From positions 1 through 47,271 of the forward strand of contig NZ_LZKI01000120.1 in NCBI RefSeq assembly GCF_001672755.1: DNA of 47,271 nt, written 5' to 3'. The stretch is from Mycobacterium colombiense. Its GTDB lineage: Bacteria; Actinomycetota; Actinomycetes; Mycobacteriales; Mycobacteriaceae. Positions 32,976 through 39,694 of the stretch are shown here, piece by piece; the stretch's first letter is position 1; the number at the start of each line of letters is the position of its first letter. Position numbers and translations under genes: made by a program. Under the pieces are notes generated by a model that ran no database searches, had not been told where the DNA came from, and saw only the letters and a list, made by a program, of their open reading frames with translations.

Positions 32976-34124
32976 ATGCGGGCTCTGGTCACCGGTGCCA
33001 CCGGTTATGTGGGATCACGCCTGGTCACCGCGCTGGTGGCCGATCAGCACCAGGTAGCGGCGGCGACTCGAAACCCGGCGCGCCTCAAGCGTTTCGGCTG
33101 GTTCGACGACGTCACACCGGTCAAGTTGGATGCCGCCGACCCCGCGTCGCTCGCCTCCGCCTTCGCCGGTTGCGGGCCCGTTGACGTGGCGTATTACCTG
33201 GTGCACGCGATCGGTCAGCCCGGTTTTCGCGACGCCGACAAGTCCGCGGCGGCAAACTTCGCGGCGGCGGCCCGTGACGCCGGGGTGCAACGCATCGTCT
33301 ACCTGGGTGGGTTCGTGCCCGCCGAGGAAGACCTGTCCGAGCATTTGACCAGCCGGGCCGAGGTGGCCCAGGCGCTGACCATCCCGGACGGCCCGGAGCT
33401 GGTGTGGCTGGGCGCGGCGATCATCATCGGCGCCGGTTCGACGTCGTTCGAGATGATGCGCTACGTCGGCGACCGTTTCCCACTGATCCCGATCCCGTGC
33501 TGGATGGACAACCCCATCGACCCGATCTCCATCCGCGACGTCCTGCATTATCTCGTCGCCGCGGCCGACCGCGACCTGGTGCCTGCCGGGGCGTACGACA
33601 TCGCAGGCCCGGAAACCACGACCTACCGGGATCTGCTCAAGGCGTATGCGCGCGTCTCCGGCCGCTGGCACACCGGCCTGCCGGTCGGCAGGGTCGACAC
33701 CTCGCTGGCCTCGCTGATCACCGGCGTCGCGCTGCCGGTGCCGCCGGGGCTGGCGGGCGACCTGGTCGAATCGCTGGACCACCCGATGGTGGCATCGGCC
33801 AGCGGCCTGCGCGATCGGGTTCCCGACCCGCCCGGCGGCCTGCTCGGCATCGACGAGTCCATGGCCCTGGCCTTGGCCGGCCGGTCCACGCACCGGCCGC
33901 GTCCCGTCAACGCCCTGGCCGATCCGCACCACCTCGCCAACACCGATCCCGCCTGGGCCGGTGGCGACGCGCTGCGCATCCGCCGACTCGCCCGGCGGGT
34001 CACCCCCTCCATCGTGCGGCCGACCCTGGGGCTGGTGAACATGGTCCCCGGCCCGGTGGCCGGAGCGGTACGCACCGGCCTCGACATCCTGATCGCCCTG
34101 ACCCCGAAGGTGCGTCCAGCATGA
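32976..34124 (+). CDS. Atypical SDR, NAD(P)H-binding
   Basis: This 382-residue protein starts MRALVTGATGYVGSRLVTAL, with the extended TGATGYVG cofactor loop. VAYYLVHAIGQPGF and RIVYLGGFVPAEEDLSEHL follow. It lacks a clear YxxxK pair, as in complex I subunit-like SDRs. The central segment SFEMMRYVGDRFPLIPIPCW is shared with the opposite-strand protein at 34853-36193 (SFEMIRHLTDRLPVMTTPKW), so the two are paralogues. The CPBP protease gene overlaps its stop by ATGA. Confidence 0.82.
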   Translation: MRALVTGATGYVGSRLVTALVADQHQVAAATRNPARLKRFGWFDDVTPVKLDAADPASLASAFAGCGPVDVAYYLVHAIGQPGFRDADKSAAANFAAAARDAGVQRIVYLGGFVPAEEDLSEHLTSRAEVAQALTIPDGPELVWLGAAIIIGAGSTSFEMMRYVGDRFPLIPIPCWMDNPIDPISIRDVLHYLVAAADRDLVPAGAYDIAGPETTTYRDLLKAYARVSGRWHTGLPVGRVDTSLASLITGVALPVPPGLAGDLVESLDHPMVASASGLRDRVPDPPGGLLGIDESMALALAGRSTHRPRPVNALADPHHLANTDPAWAGGDALRIRRLARRVTPSIVRPTLGLVNMVPGPVAGAVRTGLDILIALTPKVRPA

Positions 34125-34846
34125 CCCAGTCGACCAGTAGTCCCCACCGCACCGGCGCCTTCACCGAGTTGCGCCGTGCGGTCACCAATGTTGCTGTGCC
34201 CCACAATGAATCGCCTGCCATCGTGCGGCGCCGGCGGATCATCGTGGCGATCACGGTGGTCCTTGGGGCCGGAGTGCTCGGGTTCTCGTTGCGGCGCCAT
34301 CCGGGGGATGCGAGCTTCTATTGGCTGACCCTGGTGTTGGCGGGGGTGTGGACCGTCGGAGCGCTGATCTCCGGTCCGCTGCACCTGGGCGGCATCTGTT
34401 GGCGAGGCCGCAACCAGCGGCCGGTCATCACCGGCACCGGCGTCGGCCTGTTGGTGGGTGGCGCGTTCGTCGTGGGCGGACTGATCGCCCGGGAGATCAC
34501 GCCCGTGGCGGAGTTGATAACCCGGGTCCTGCTCTACGCCCACCACGGTTGGTATCCGGTGATCGTGGCGATCACGCTGATCAACGGCTTCGCCGAGGAA
34601 GTGTTCTTTCGCGGCGCGCTCTATACCGCCCTGGGCCGCTATCACCCGCTCGTGATTTCGACGATTCTCTATACGTGCGCGACGCTGGCCAGCGGCAACC
34701 CGATGCTCGGCTTCGCCGCGATCATCCTGGGGACGGTGTGCGCGTTCGAGCGCCGGGCCACCGGCGGTGTCCTGGCGCCGGTGCTCACCCATTTGGTGTG
34801 GGGGCTGATCATGGTTCTCGCGCTGCCCCCGATGTTCGGCGTCTGA
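34121..34846 (+). CDS. CPBP-family intramembrane metalloprotease
   Basis: This 241-residue membrane protein has about six hydrophobic segments. It carries the motif GFAEEVFFRGALYTALGRYH, with the EExxxR signature, followed later by His-containing segments such as APVLTHLVWGLI that bind the metal. CPBP/Abi proteins cleave or process membrane substrates, including prenylated proteins in yeast Rce1. Its partner could be the ICMT-like protein of the neighbouring operon, although that link is speculative. The ATG overlaps the upstream SDR stop (ATGA), so the two genes are coupled. It corresponds to the membrane protein at Rv1140. Confidence 0.85.
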   Translation: MTQSTSSPHRTGAFTELRRAVTNVAVPHNESPAIVRRRRIIVAITVVLGAGVLGFSLRRHPGDASFYWLTLVLAGVWTVGALISGPLHLGGICWRGRNQRPVITGTGVGLLVGGAFVVGGLIAREITPVAELITRVLLYAHHGWYPVIVAITLINGFAEEVFFRGALYTALGRYHPLVISTILYTCATLASGNPMLGFAAIILGTVCAFERRATGGVLAPVLTHLVWGLIMVLALPPMFGV

Positions 34847-34852
34847 CGCCGG

Positions 34853-36193
34853 TTACCGGGCCGATCCGACGACCTCGCGGGCCAGCGCACGCATTGCGGC
34901 GATGTGCACCGGCCGCGCGAAGAACCAGTACACGCGCCCCGGGATGCCTCTCGGCAGAAAGGTAGACCGCTGGGTATAGCAGGTGCCGCGGCCGTCCTGC
35001 CCGGCGATCGCTATCTCGAGCCACTCTCGTCCCGGCGCTCGCTTGGTGGAGCGCAGCCGCAACAGGGTTCCCGCAGCGCGCTCCTCGACCTTCCAGCCGG
35101 TCGCCCGCGAGTTCACGACGTCCTCCGTCGCCTTCCAGACGTTCCCGGGTTCGGCGGCGGTGGTCGCGGTCTGGACGTTGGTGTAGACGATCTGGCCCGC
35201 CCAGTCCGGGTCGCTGGGCAGCGGCTCGGCCGGCTCGGACCGCAGCGAGGACCAGGAGGCGTCGGGGACACCACGAGCGGCGCGCGCTAGCGCGAGTTCG
35301 ACGGCGCGACGGTAGCCGGTCAGGCCGCCCGGTGGCGGTTCGATGATGCCGTCGATGTCCGAATTACGCATCACCGCATCGCATTCCAGCGATTCGACGA
35401 GTGGCCTCGCCAGGCCGGGCGGGATCGGGGTCACCGTCCCCACCCAGAGGCTGGCGATCGTCGGGGTCAAAAACGGCAGCACGATGAGGTAGCGCTTGCC
35501 CAGGCCCGCCACGTCGGCGTAGACCCGCATCATGTCGCCGTATTCCAGCACGTCGGGCCCACCGACATCCCAGGTGCGCGACTCCCGGACCGGGGCCGTT
35601 GCCGCCGCGGCCAGGTAGTACAGCACGTCGCTCACCGCAATCGGCTGAATCTTGTTGTGCACCCACTTCGGCGTGGTCATCACCGGCAACCGGTCGGTGA
35701 GGTGCCGGATCATTTCGAACGACGCCGACCCGGACCCGACGACCACCCCGGCCTGCAGCACCACCGTCTCGAGGGCGGAGTCGATCAGGGCGTCCCCGAC
35801 GGCTTTGCGCGACGCGAGATGCGGTGAGAGGTCGCTATTTTCGGGATGCAGCCCGCTCAGATACACCACCCGCCGCACCCCCGCGCGCCGCGCCGCCGTC
35901 ACGACGTTGCGAGCGGAGCGGGTTTCCTCGGCGGCGAAATCCTTCGAGGTTCCCATCGAGTGAACGAGGTAGTAGACGACGTCGATGCCGTCGAACGCGG
36001 CGATCAGTGAATCGACGTCACCGAGGTCACCGCGCGCGACCTCCGCCTGTTGCCGCCACGGCGCCTGCGCCAGCTTGTCGGGGTTGCGCGCCAACGCCCG
36101 AACGTGATGGCCCTCGTCCAGCAGCCGGGGCACCAGGCGCCCGCCGATGTAGCCGGTCGCTCCGGTCACCAGGCACCGCACCGATTCGGGCAT
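34853..36193 (-). CDS. Atypical SDR fused to DUF2867
   Basis: This 446-residue protein starts MPESVRCLVTGATGYIGGRL. The N-terminal SDR half contains VVYYLVHSMGTSKDFAAEET and RRVVYLSGLHPENSDL. The C-terminal part, roughly residues 300-446, contains DPDWAGQIVYTNV, GWKVEERAAGTLLRLRSTKR and LPRGIPGRVYWFFARPVHIA, as in DUF2867. It is a longer relative of the SDR at 32976 and converges on the CPBP gene with a 6-base gap. An inverted repeat at 36208-36226 lies just upstream of its ATG. The substrate is unknown. Confidence 0.85.
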   Translation of the reverse strand: MPESVRCLVTGATGYIGGRLVPRLLDEGHHVRALARNPDKLAQAPWRQQAEVARGDLGDVDSLIAAFDGIDVVYYLVHSMGTSKDFAAEETRSARNVVTAARRAGVRRVVYLSGLHPENSDLSPHLASRKAVGDALIDSALETVVLQAGVVVGSGSASFEMIRHLTDRLPVMTTPKWVHNKIQPIAVSDVLYYLAAAATAPVRESRTWDVGGPDVLEYGDMMRVYADVAGLGKRYLIVLPFLTPTIASLWVGTVTPIPPGLARPLVESLECDAVMRNSDIDGIIEPPPGGLTGYRRAVELALARAARGVPDASWSSLRSEPAEPLPSDPDWAGQIVYTNVQTATTAAEPGNVWKATEDVVNSRATGWKVEERAAGTLLRLRSTKRAPGREWLEIAIAGQDGRGTCYTQRSTFLPRGIPGRVYWFFARPVHIAAMRALAREVVGSAR

Positions 36194-36207
36194 CGATCCT
36201 CCGTGGT

Positions 36208-36226
36208 TCGTCAGTTGGTCTGACGA
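36208..36226. promoter_or_regulatory. Inverted repeat upstream of the SDR-DUF2867 gene
   Basis: TCGTCAG (36208-36214) and CTGACGA (36220-36226) form a perfect 7 bp inverted repeat around TTGGT. It lies 15 bases before the ATG, between the RBS and the upstream region, and could be an operator or a small hairpin in the leader. Confidence 0.5.
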
Positions 36227-36283
36227 GGAGGATTACCGCATCGCAGCGGGATTAAGCGTTGCGGCCGATCACCGCAAGAACTT

Positions 36284-37096
36284 TCAGCGGTCGGTGAAGT
36301 TGGGGGCGCGCCGCTGCTGGAAGGCCGTTGCGCCCTCGACGAAGTCGGGCGATTTCAGCAGCACCGACTGACCGTCGAACTCACGCTGCAGGGCCGGGTC
36401 CAACTCGGTCAGGGTGGCCGCGTTGATCGCCAGCTTCGTGTTGGCGAAGGCCACCGCCGGGCCGCCCAGCAGCCGTGCGATCACCTTGTCCACCTCGGCG
36501 TCGAAATCGCCGGCCGGATAGACCGCGGTGACCAGGCCCCACGACAACGCCTCGGCGGCGGTCAGCCGTTCCGGAAGCAGCGCCATCTGCATGGCCCGGA
36601 TCCGGCCCACCGCAGCCGCCACCAACGCGGACGCGCCGCCGTCGGGCATCAATCCGATCTTGGTGAACGCGAGCATGAAAAACGCGCTCTCCGAAGCCAG
36701 TACGACGTCACAGGCCAGGGCGATGGAGACGCCGACGCCGGCCGCGGGGCCCTGAACGACGGCGACCACCGGGTGCGGCAACGTGGCGATTGCGCGCACC
36801 AGCCGGTTGATCTCGAGGATGATTTCGTCGGGCGGGACGCCGCCGCCATCGGAGACGTCGTCGGCGCTGATGCCCGCACCGGAGCTGAAGCCGCGTCCTG
36901 CGCCGCCGAGCCGCACCACCTTGACCTCGGGGTCGGTGGCCGCGTACTCCATCGCGTCCGCGATGCCGGTGATCACCGGAATCGTCAGCGAATTCAGGCT
37001 GTCGGGCCGGTTGATGGTCACCGACAACACGCCGTCGGACAGCGAGACGTCCAGGCCTGCGACTGGGGTGAGGGTGGCGAGCGCGGATGAAGGCAT
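36284..37096 (-). CDS. echA10: Enoyl-CoA hydratase/isomerase family protein
   Basis: This 270-residue crotonase starts [20 protein letters not shown]. The core is [20 protein letters not shown], then [20 protein letters not shown] and [20 protein letters not shown]. In this last segment the second oxyanion-hole region is normal, while the first has Ser-Ser-Gly-Ala. [20 protein letters not shown] takes the place of the second catalytic-Glu region and has Asp at the usual Glu position, so isomerase activity is possible. It is divergent from mcr. Its place corresponds to Rv1141c/Rv1142c, where M. tuberculosis has two copies (echA11 and echA10), so the gene number is provisional. Confidence 0.85.
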   Translation of the reverse strand: MPSSALATLTPVAGLDVSLSDGVLSVTINRPDSLNSLTIPVITGIADAMEYAATDPEVKVVRLGGAGRGFSSGAGISADDVSDGGGVPPDEIILEINRLVRAIATLPHPVVAVVQGPAAGVGVSIALACDVVLASESAFFMLAFTKIGLMPDGGASALVAAAVGRIRAMQMALLPERLTAAEALSWGLVTAVYPAGDFDAEVDKVIARLLGGPAVAFANTKLAINAATLTELDPALQREFDGQSVLLKSPDFVEGATAFQQRRAPNFTDR

Positions 37097-37156
37097 GGGC
37101 TCACCATAAGTGACCGGGGTGCGCGGCCTTCCGGCACGGCTGCGAAGATGTCGAAC

Positions 37157-37182
37157 GACCGGTTGTTTGGTTGCGAACGGTC
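37157..37182. promoter_or_regulatory. Inverted repeat in the echA-mcr divergent promoter region
   Basis: GACCGGTT (37157-37164) and GAACGGTC (37175-37182) form an imperfect inverted repeat. The inner part, read on the minus strand as AACCAAACAACCGGTC, also matches operator S1 at 12 of 16 positions. It could be a weak member of the block operator family or an independent site. Confidence 0.4.
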
Positions 37183-37216
37183 AACGGCGTCAGAGCAGAC
37201 GAAAGGTCGGTGGATC

Positions 37217-38311
37217 GTGGCTGGACCGTTGAAGGGACTTCGTGTTGTCGAGCTGGCCGGCATCGGTCCCGGCCCGCACGCGGCGATGATCCTGGGGGAT
37301 CTGGGAGCCGACGTGGTGCGCATCGATCGCCCGTCGTCTTCGGCCGCGGGTGGCGGCGGAGGCGCAGCGAAGGACGCCATGATGCGCAACCGGCGCGTGG
37401 TGACCGCGGACCTGAAGTCCGACGAAGGCCGCGGCCTCGTCCTCAAGCTGATCGCGAAGGCCGACGTGCTGATCGAGGGCTACCGTCCCGGCGTCACCGA
37501 GCGGCTCGGACTGGGCCCCGAGGACTGCGCCGAGGTCAACGACCGGCTGGTCTACGCCCGGATGACCGGCTGGGGCCAGACCGGCCCGCGCAGCCAGCAG
37601 GCGGGTCACGACATCAACTACATTTCGCTGAACGGCATCTTGCACTCCATCGGCCGGGCGAACGAGCGGCCGGTCCCGCCACTGAACCTGGTCGGTGACT
37701 TCGGTGGCGGCTCGATGTTCCTGCTGCTCGGCATCCTGTCCGCGCTGTGGGAGCGGCAGACCTCCGGCAAGGGGCAGGTCGTCGACGCGGCGATGGTGGA
37801 CGGCTCCAGCGTGCTGATCCAGATGATGTGGCAGATGCGGTCGTCGGGCATGTGGACCGACGCCCGCGGCACCAACCTGCTCGACGGGGGCGCCCCCTAT
37901 TACGACACCTATGAATGCGCCGACGGCCGCTATGTCGCGGTCGGCGCGATCGAACCACAGTTCTACGCCGCCATGCTGACCGGGCTCGGCCTCGACGGCG
38001 CCGACCTGCCCGGGCAGAACGACGTGAGTCGCTGGCCCGAATTGCGGGCGGTGCTGACCGAGAAGTTCGGCAGCCAGGACCGCGACCACTGGGCCAAGGT
38101 GTTCGCCGACTCCGATGCCTGCGTGACGCCGATCCTGGCGTTCGGCGAGGTGCAGACCGAGCCGCACATCACCGAGCGCAACACCTTCTACGAGGTCGAC
38201 GGCGGACTGCAGCCGCTGCCGGCGCCGCGGTTCTCCCGCACCGCGCCGGAGACACCGCGCCGCGCGGCGCCGGTGGCCGACGCCGAAGCGGTCCTCAAGG
38301 ACTGGGTATAG
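37217..38311 (+). CDS. mcr: Alpha-methylacyl-CoA racemase
   Basis: This 364-residue family III CoA-transferase-fold protein starts GTG at 37217, giving [20 protein letters not shown]. Key residues are His131 ([12 protein letters not shown]), Asp161 ([12 protein letters not shown]) and Glu246 (AVGAIEPQF). They match His126, Asp156 and Glu241 of the well-studied M. tuberculosis MCR after allowing for a five-residue Gly/Ala-rich insertion at about residues 42-50. It converts (2R)-2-methylacyl-CoA to (2S) before beta-oxidation, as needed for branched lipids and the cholesterol side chain. An upstream ATG would add 23 residues but is not supported. An SDR gene follows. Confidence 0.95.
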   Translation: MAGPLKGLRVVELAGIGPGPHAAMILGDLGADVVRIDRPSSSAAGGGGGAAKDAMMRNRRVVTADLKSDEGRGLVLKLIAKADVLIEGYRPGVTERLGLGPEDCAEVNDRLVYARMTGWGQTGPRSQQAGHDINYISLNGILHSIGRANERPVPPLNLVGDFGGGSMFLLLGILSALWERQTSGKGQVVDAAMVDGSSVLIQMMWQMRSSGMWTDARGTNLLDGGAPYYDTYECADGRYVAVGAIEPQFYAAMLTGLGLDGADLPGQNDVSRWPELRAVLTEKFGSQDRDHWAKVFADSDACVTPILAFGEVQTEPHITERNTFYEVDGGLQPLPAPRFSRTAPETPRRAAPVADAEAVLKDWV

Positions 38312-38317
38312 TCCCAA

Positions 38318-38333
38318 CCAACCAGTTGGCTGG
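38318..38333. promoter_or_regulatory. Palindrome between mcr and the downstream SDR
   Basis: CCAACCAGTTGGCTGG has a perfect CCAAC-CA-GTTGG core and matches its reverse complement at 12 of 16 positions. It lies in the 48-base gap between the mcr stop and the SDR ATG at 38360. It may be an operator for the SDR. Confidence 0.45.
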
Positions 38334-38359
38334 ACTCGAGCGAATCAGGAAGGACTCGG

Positions 38360-39124
38360 ATGGAGATCAAAGACGCCGTTGCCGTCGTGACCGGGGGAGC
38401 GTCAGGCCTGGGCCTGGCCACCACCAAGCGACTGCTGGACCGCGGTGCCCAGGTGGTTGTCATCGACGTGCGCGGCGAAGAAGCGGTCCGCGAGCTGGGC
38501 GATCGCGCCCGCTTCGTCGAGGCCGACGTCACCGATGAGGCCGCCGTCGGCAAGGCGCTGGACGCCGCGGAGTCGCTGGGCACGCTGCGCATCAACGTCA
38601 ACTGCGCCGGCATCGGCAACGCCATCAAGACGCTGTCCAAGGACGGCCCCTTCCCGCTGGACGGCTTCAAGAAGGTGATCGGGGTCAACCTGATCGGCAC
38701 GTTCAACGTGCTGCGGCTGGCCGCCGAGCGCATCGCCAAGACCGAGCCGGTCGGCCCCGAAACAAGTCCAGAGCGGGGCGTCATCATCAACACCGCGTCG
38801 GTCGCCGCGTTCGAAGGCCAGATCGGCCAGGCCGCCTACTCGGCGTCCAAGGGCGGCGTCGTCGGCATGACCCTGCCGATCGCGCGCGACCTGTCGCGCG
38901 AGCTCATCCGCGTGGTGACCATCGCCCCCGGCCTGTTCAAGACGCCGCTGCTGGGTTCGCTGCCCGAGGAGGCGCAGGCCTCGCTGGGCAAGCAGGTGCC
39001 GCACCCGGCCCGGCTGGGGGACCCCGACGAGTACGGCGCCCTGGCCGTCCACATCGTCGAGAACCCGATGCTCAACGGCGAGGTCATCCGCCTGGATGGC
39101 GCCATCCGCATGGCCCCTCGCTGA
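38360..39124 (+). CDS. SDR, 3-hydroxyacyl-CoA dehydrogenase type (HSD10-like)
   Basis: This 254-residue SDR starts [20 protein letters not shown], with the TGGASGLG loop. It has [31 protein letters not shown] (Ser and Tyr) and ASKGGV (Lys). The ending [14 protein letters not shown] resembles human HSD17B10, which oxidises 2-methyl-3-hydroxyacyl-CoA. Together with mcr it suits degradation of alpha-methyl-branched acyl-CoA. It matches Rv1144 in order. A strong hairpin terminator lies 16 bases after the stop. Confidence 0.92.
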   Translation: MEIKDAVAVVTGGASGLGLATTKRLLDRGAQVVVIDVRGEEAVRELGDRARFVEADVTDEAAVGKALDAAESLGTLRINVNCAGIGNAIKTLSKDGPFPLDGFKKVIGVNLIGTFNVLRLAAERIAKTEPVGPETSPERGVIINTASVAAFEGQIGQAAYSASKGGVVGMTLPIARDLSRELIRVVTIAPGLFKTPLLGSLPEEAQASLGKQVPHPARLGDPDEYGALAVHIVENPMLNGEVIRLDGAIRMAPR

Positions 39125-39140
39125 GCCGGACGGACAGAAC

Positions 39141-39170
39141 GAAAGCCCCCCGCATCCGCGGGGGGCTTTC
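39141..39170 (+). terminator. Strong intrinsic terminator after the mcr-SDR unit
   Basis: GAAAGCCCCCCGC (39141-39153) pairs perfectly with GCGGGGGGCTTTC (39158-39170) around the loop ATCC. This is the strongest hairpin seen in the window. It also lies just downstream of the short minus-strand frames at 39191-39384, so it can end both units. Confidence 0.93.
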
Positions 39171-39190
39171 GGGAAAACCAGGACCAGTGG

Positions 39191-39253
39191 TTACTTGCGG
39201 AACCACCGACTGACGTTGGGTTCGGCCATTAACAACCGTGCGAGCATGCTCAT
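39191..39253 (-). CDS. Possible 20-residue peptide
   Basis: The frame reads MSMLARLLMAEPNVSRWFRK and stops at TAA. It starts 8 bases after the stop of the 40-residue frame, so both could lie on one mRNA that ends at the 39141-39170 hairpin. There is no clear Shine-Dalgarno sequence except a weak GAGGCAGA before the ATG. It may be a real short peptide or a chance frame. Confidence 0.35.
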   Translation of the reverse strand: MSMLARLLMAEPNVSRWFRK

Positions 39254-39261
39254 GGTCTGCC

Positions 39262-39384
39262 TCAGCTCGCCGCTTGCAGTTCTTCGAACTGCTCTGAGGT
39301 CTCGCCTTCCACCAGCACGTCGCCGTGGTAGAGGGCTTCGAAGTCAACTTTGATGACGTCGGCACTTGTGTCGTCGATCCACAT
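39262..39384 (-). CDS. Possible 40-residue acidic small protein
   Basis: The frame begins MWIDDTSADVIKVDFEALYH and continues to EGETSEQFEELQAAS. It is acidic, has no Cys and no hydrophobic segment. The A+T-richer DNA upstream gives few leader clues; a CATACGCT element 7-14 bases before the ATG could be a -10 of a leaderless transcript. The coding look of the codons (GAC, GAG, CTG, GTG bias) supports it. Function unknown. Confidence 0.5.
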   Translation of the reverse strand: MWIDDTSADVIKVDFEALYHGDVLVEGETSEQFEELQAAS

Positions 39385-39694
39385 GACACTGAGCGTATGG
39401 GCCACCATTAAGGAATCTTTGAGTCACGATTCGGAAAATCTTGGCAATTTACCGGCAAGTAGGTTGACCGGCGCACGCGCGGCGATTTATGCCGTGAGCT
39501 GCTTAATTGCGACACATTTTTCTGGCTGGACTCTTACCGTCGATGCGGTTTAAAACGCGGCGTTGAACGCTCCGGCACCCGCCTGCGTGCTTATAGAGAA
39601 CACTGTTCGACGCGTGGAAACTAGCGTTTGTTAGGTTGTCGCGGGATTAGCCAGCGGCCAGCGCAATGGGGCACCGGCAGCGGAAGGGCACAAC
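39385..39694. other. A+T-richer intergenic region upstream of the MmpL gene
   Basis: These 310 bases carry no supported gene. They are richer in A and T than their surroundings and contain GAACACTGTTC (39598-39608) and GCGTTTGTTAGG about 60 bases before the MmpL start, either of which may be regulatory. GGAAGGG precedes the ATG at 39695. Confidence 0.6.

Noticed and set aside
38312..38359. mcr-SDR gap as another member of the RACCWAATATYTGTTC operator family
   Set aside because: The palindrome there has a different core (CCAAC-CA-GTTGG) and matches the consensus at only about 9 of 16 positions.
39598..39608. GAACACTGTTC as a LexA box
   Set aside because: The half-sites are 3 bases apart rather than 4, and the outer bases do not fit on the left side.
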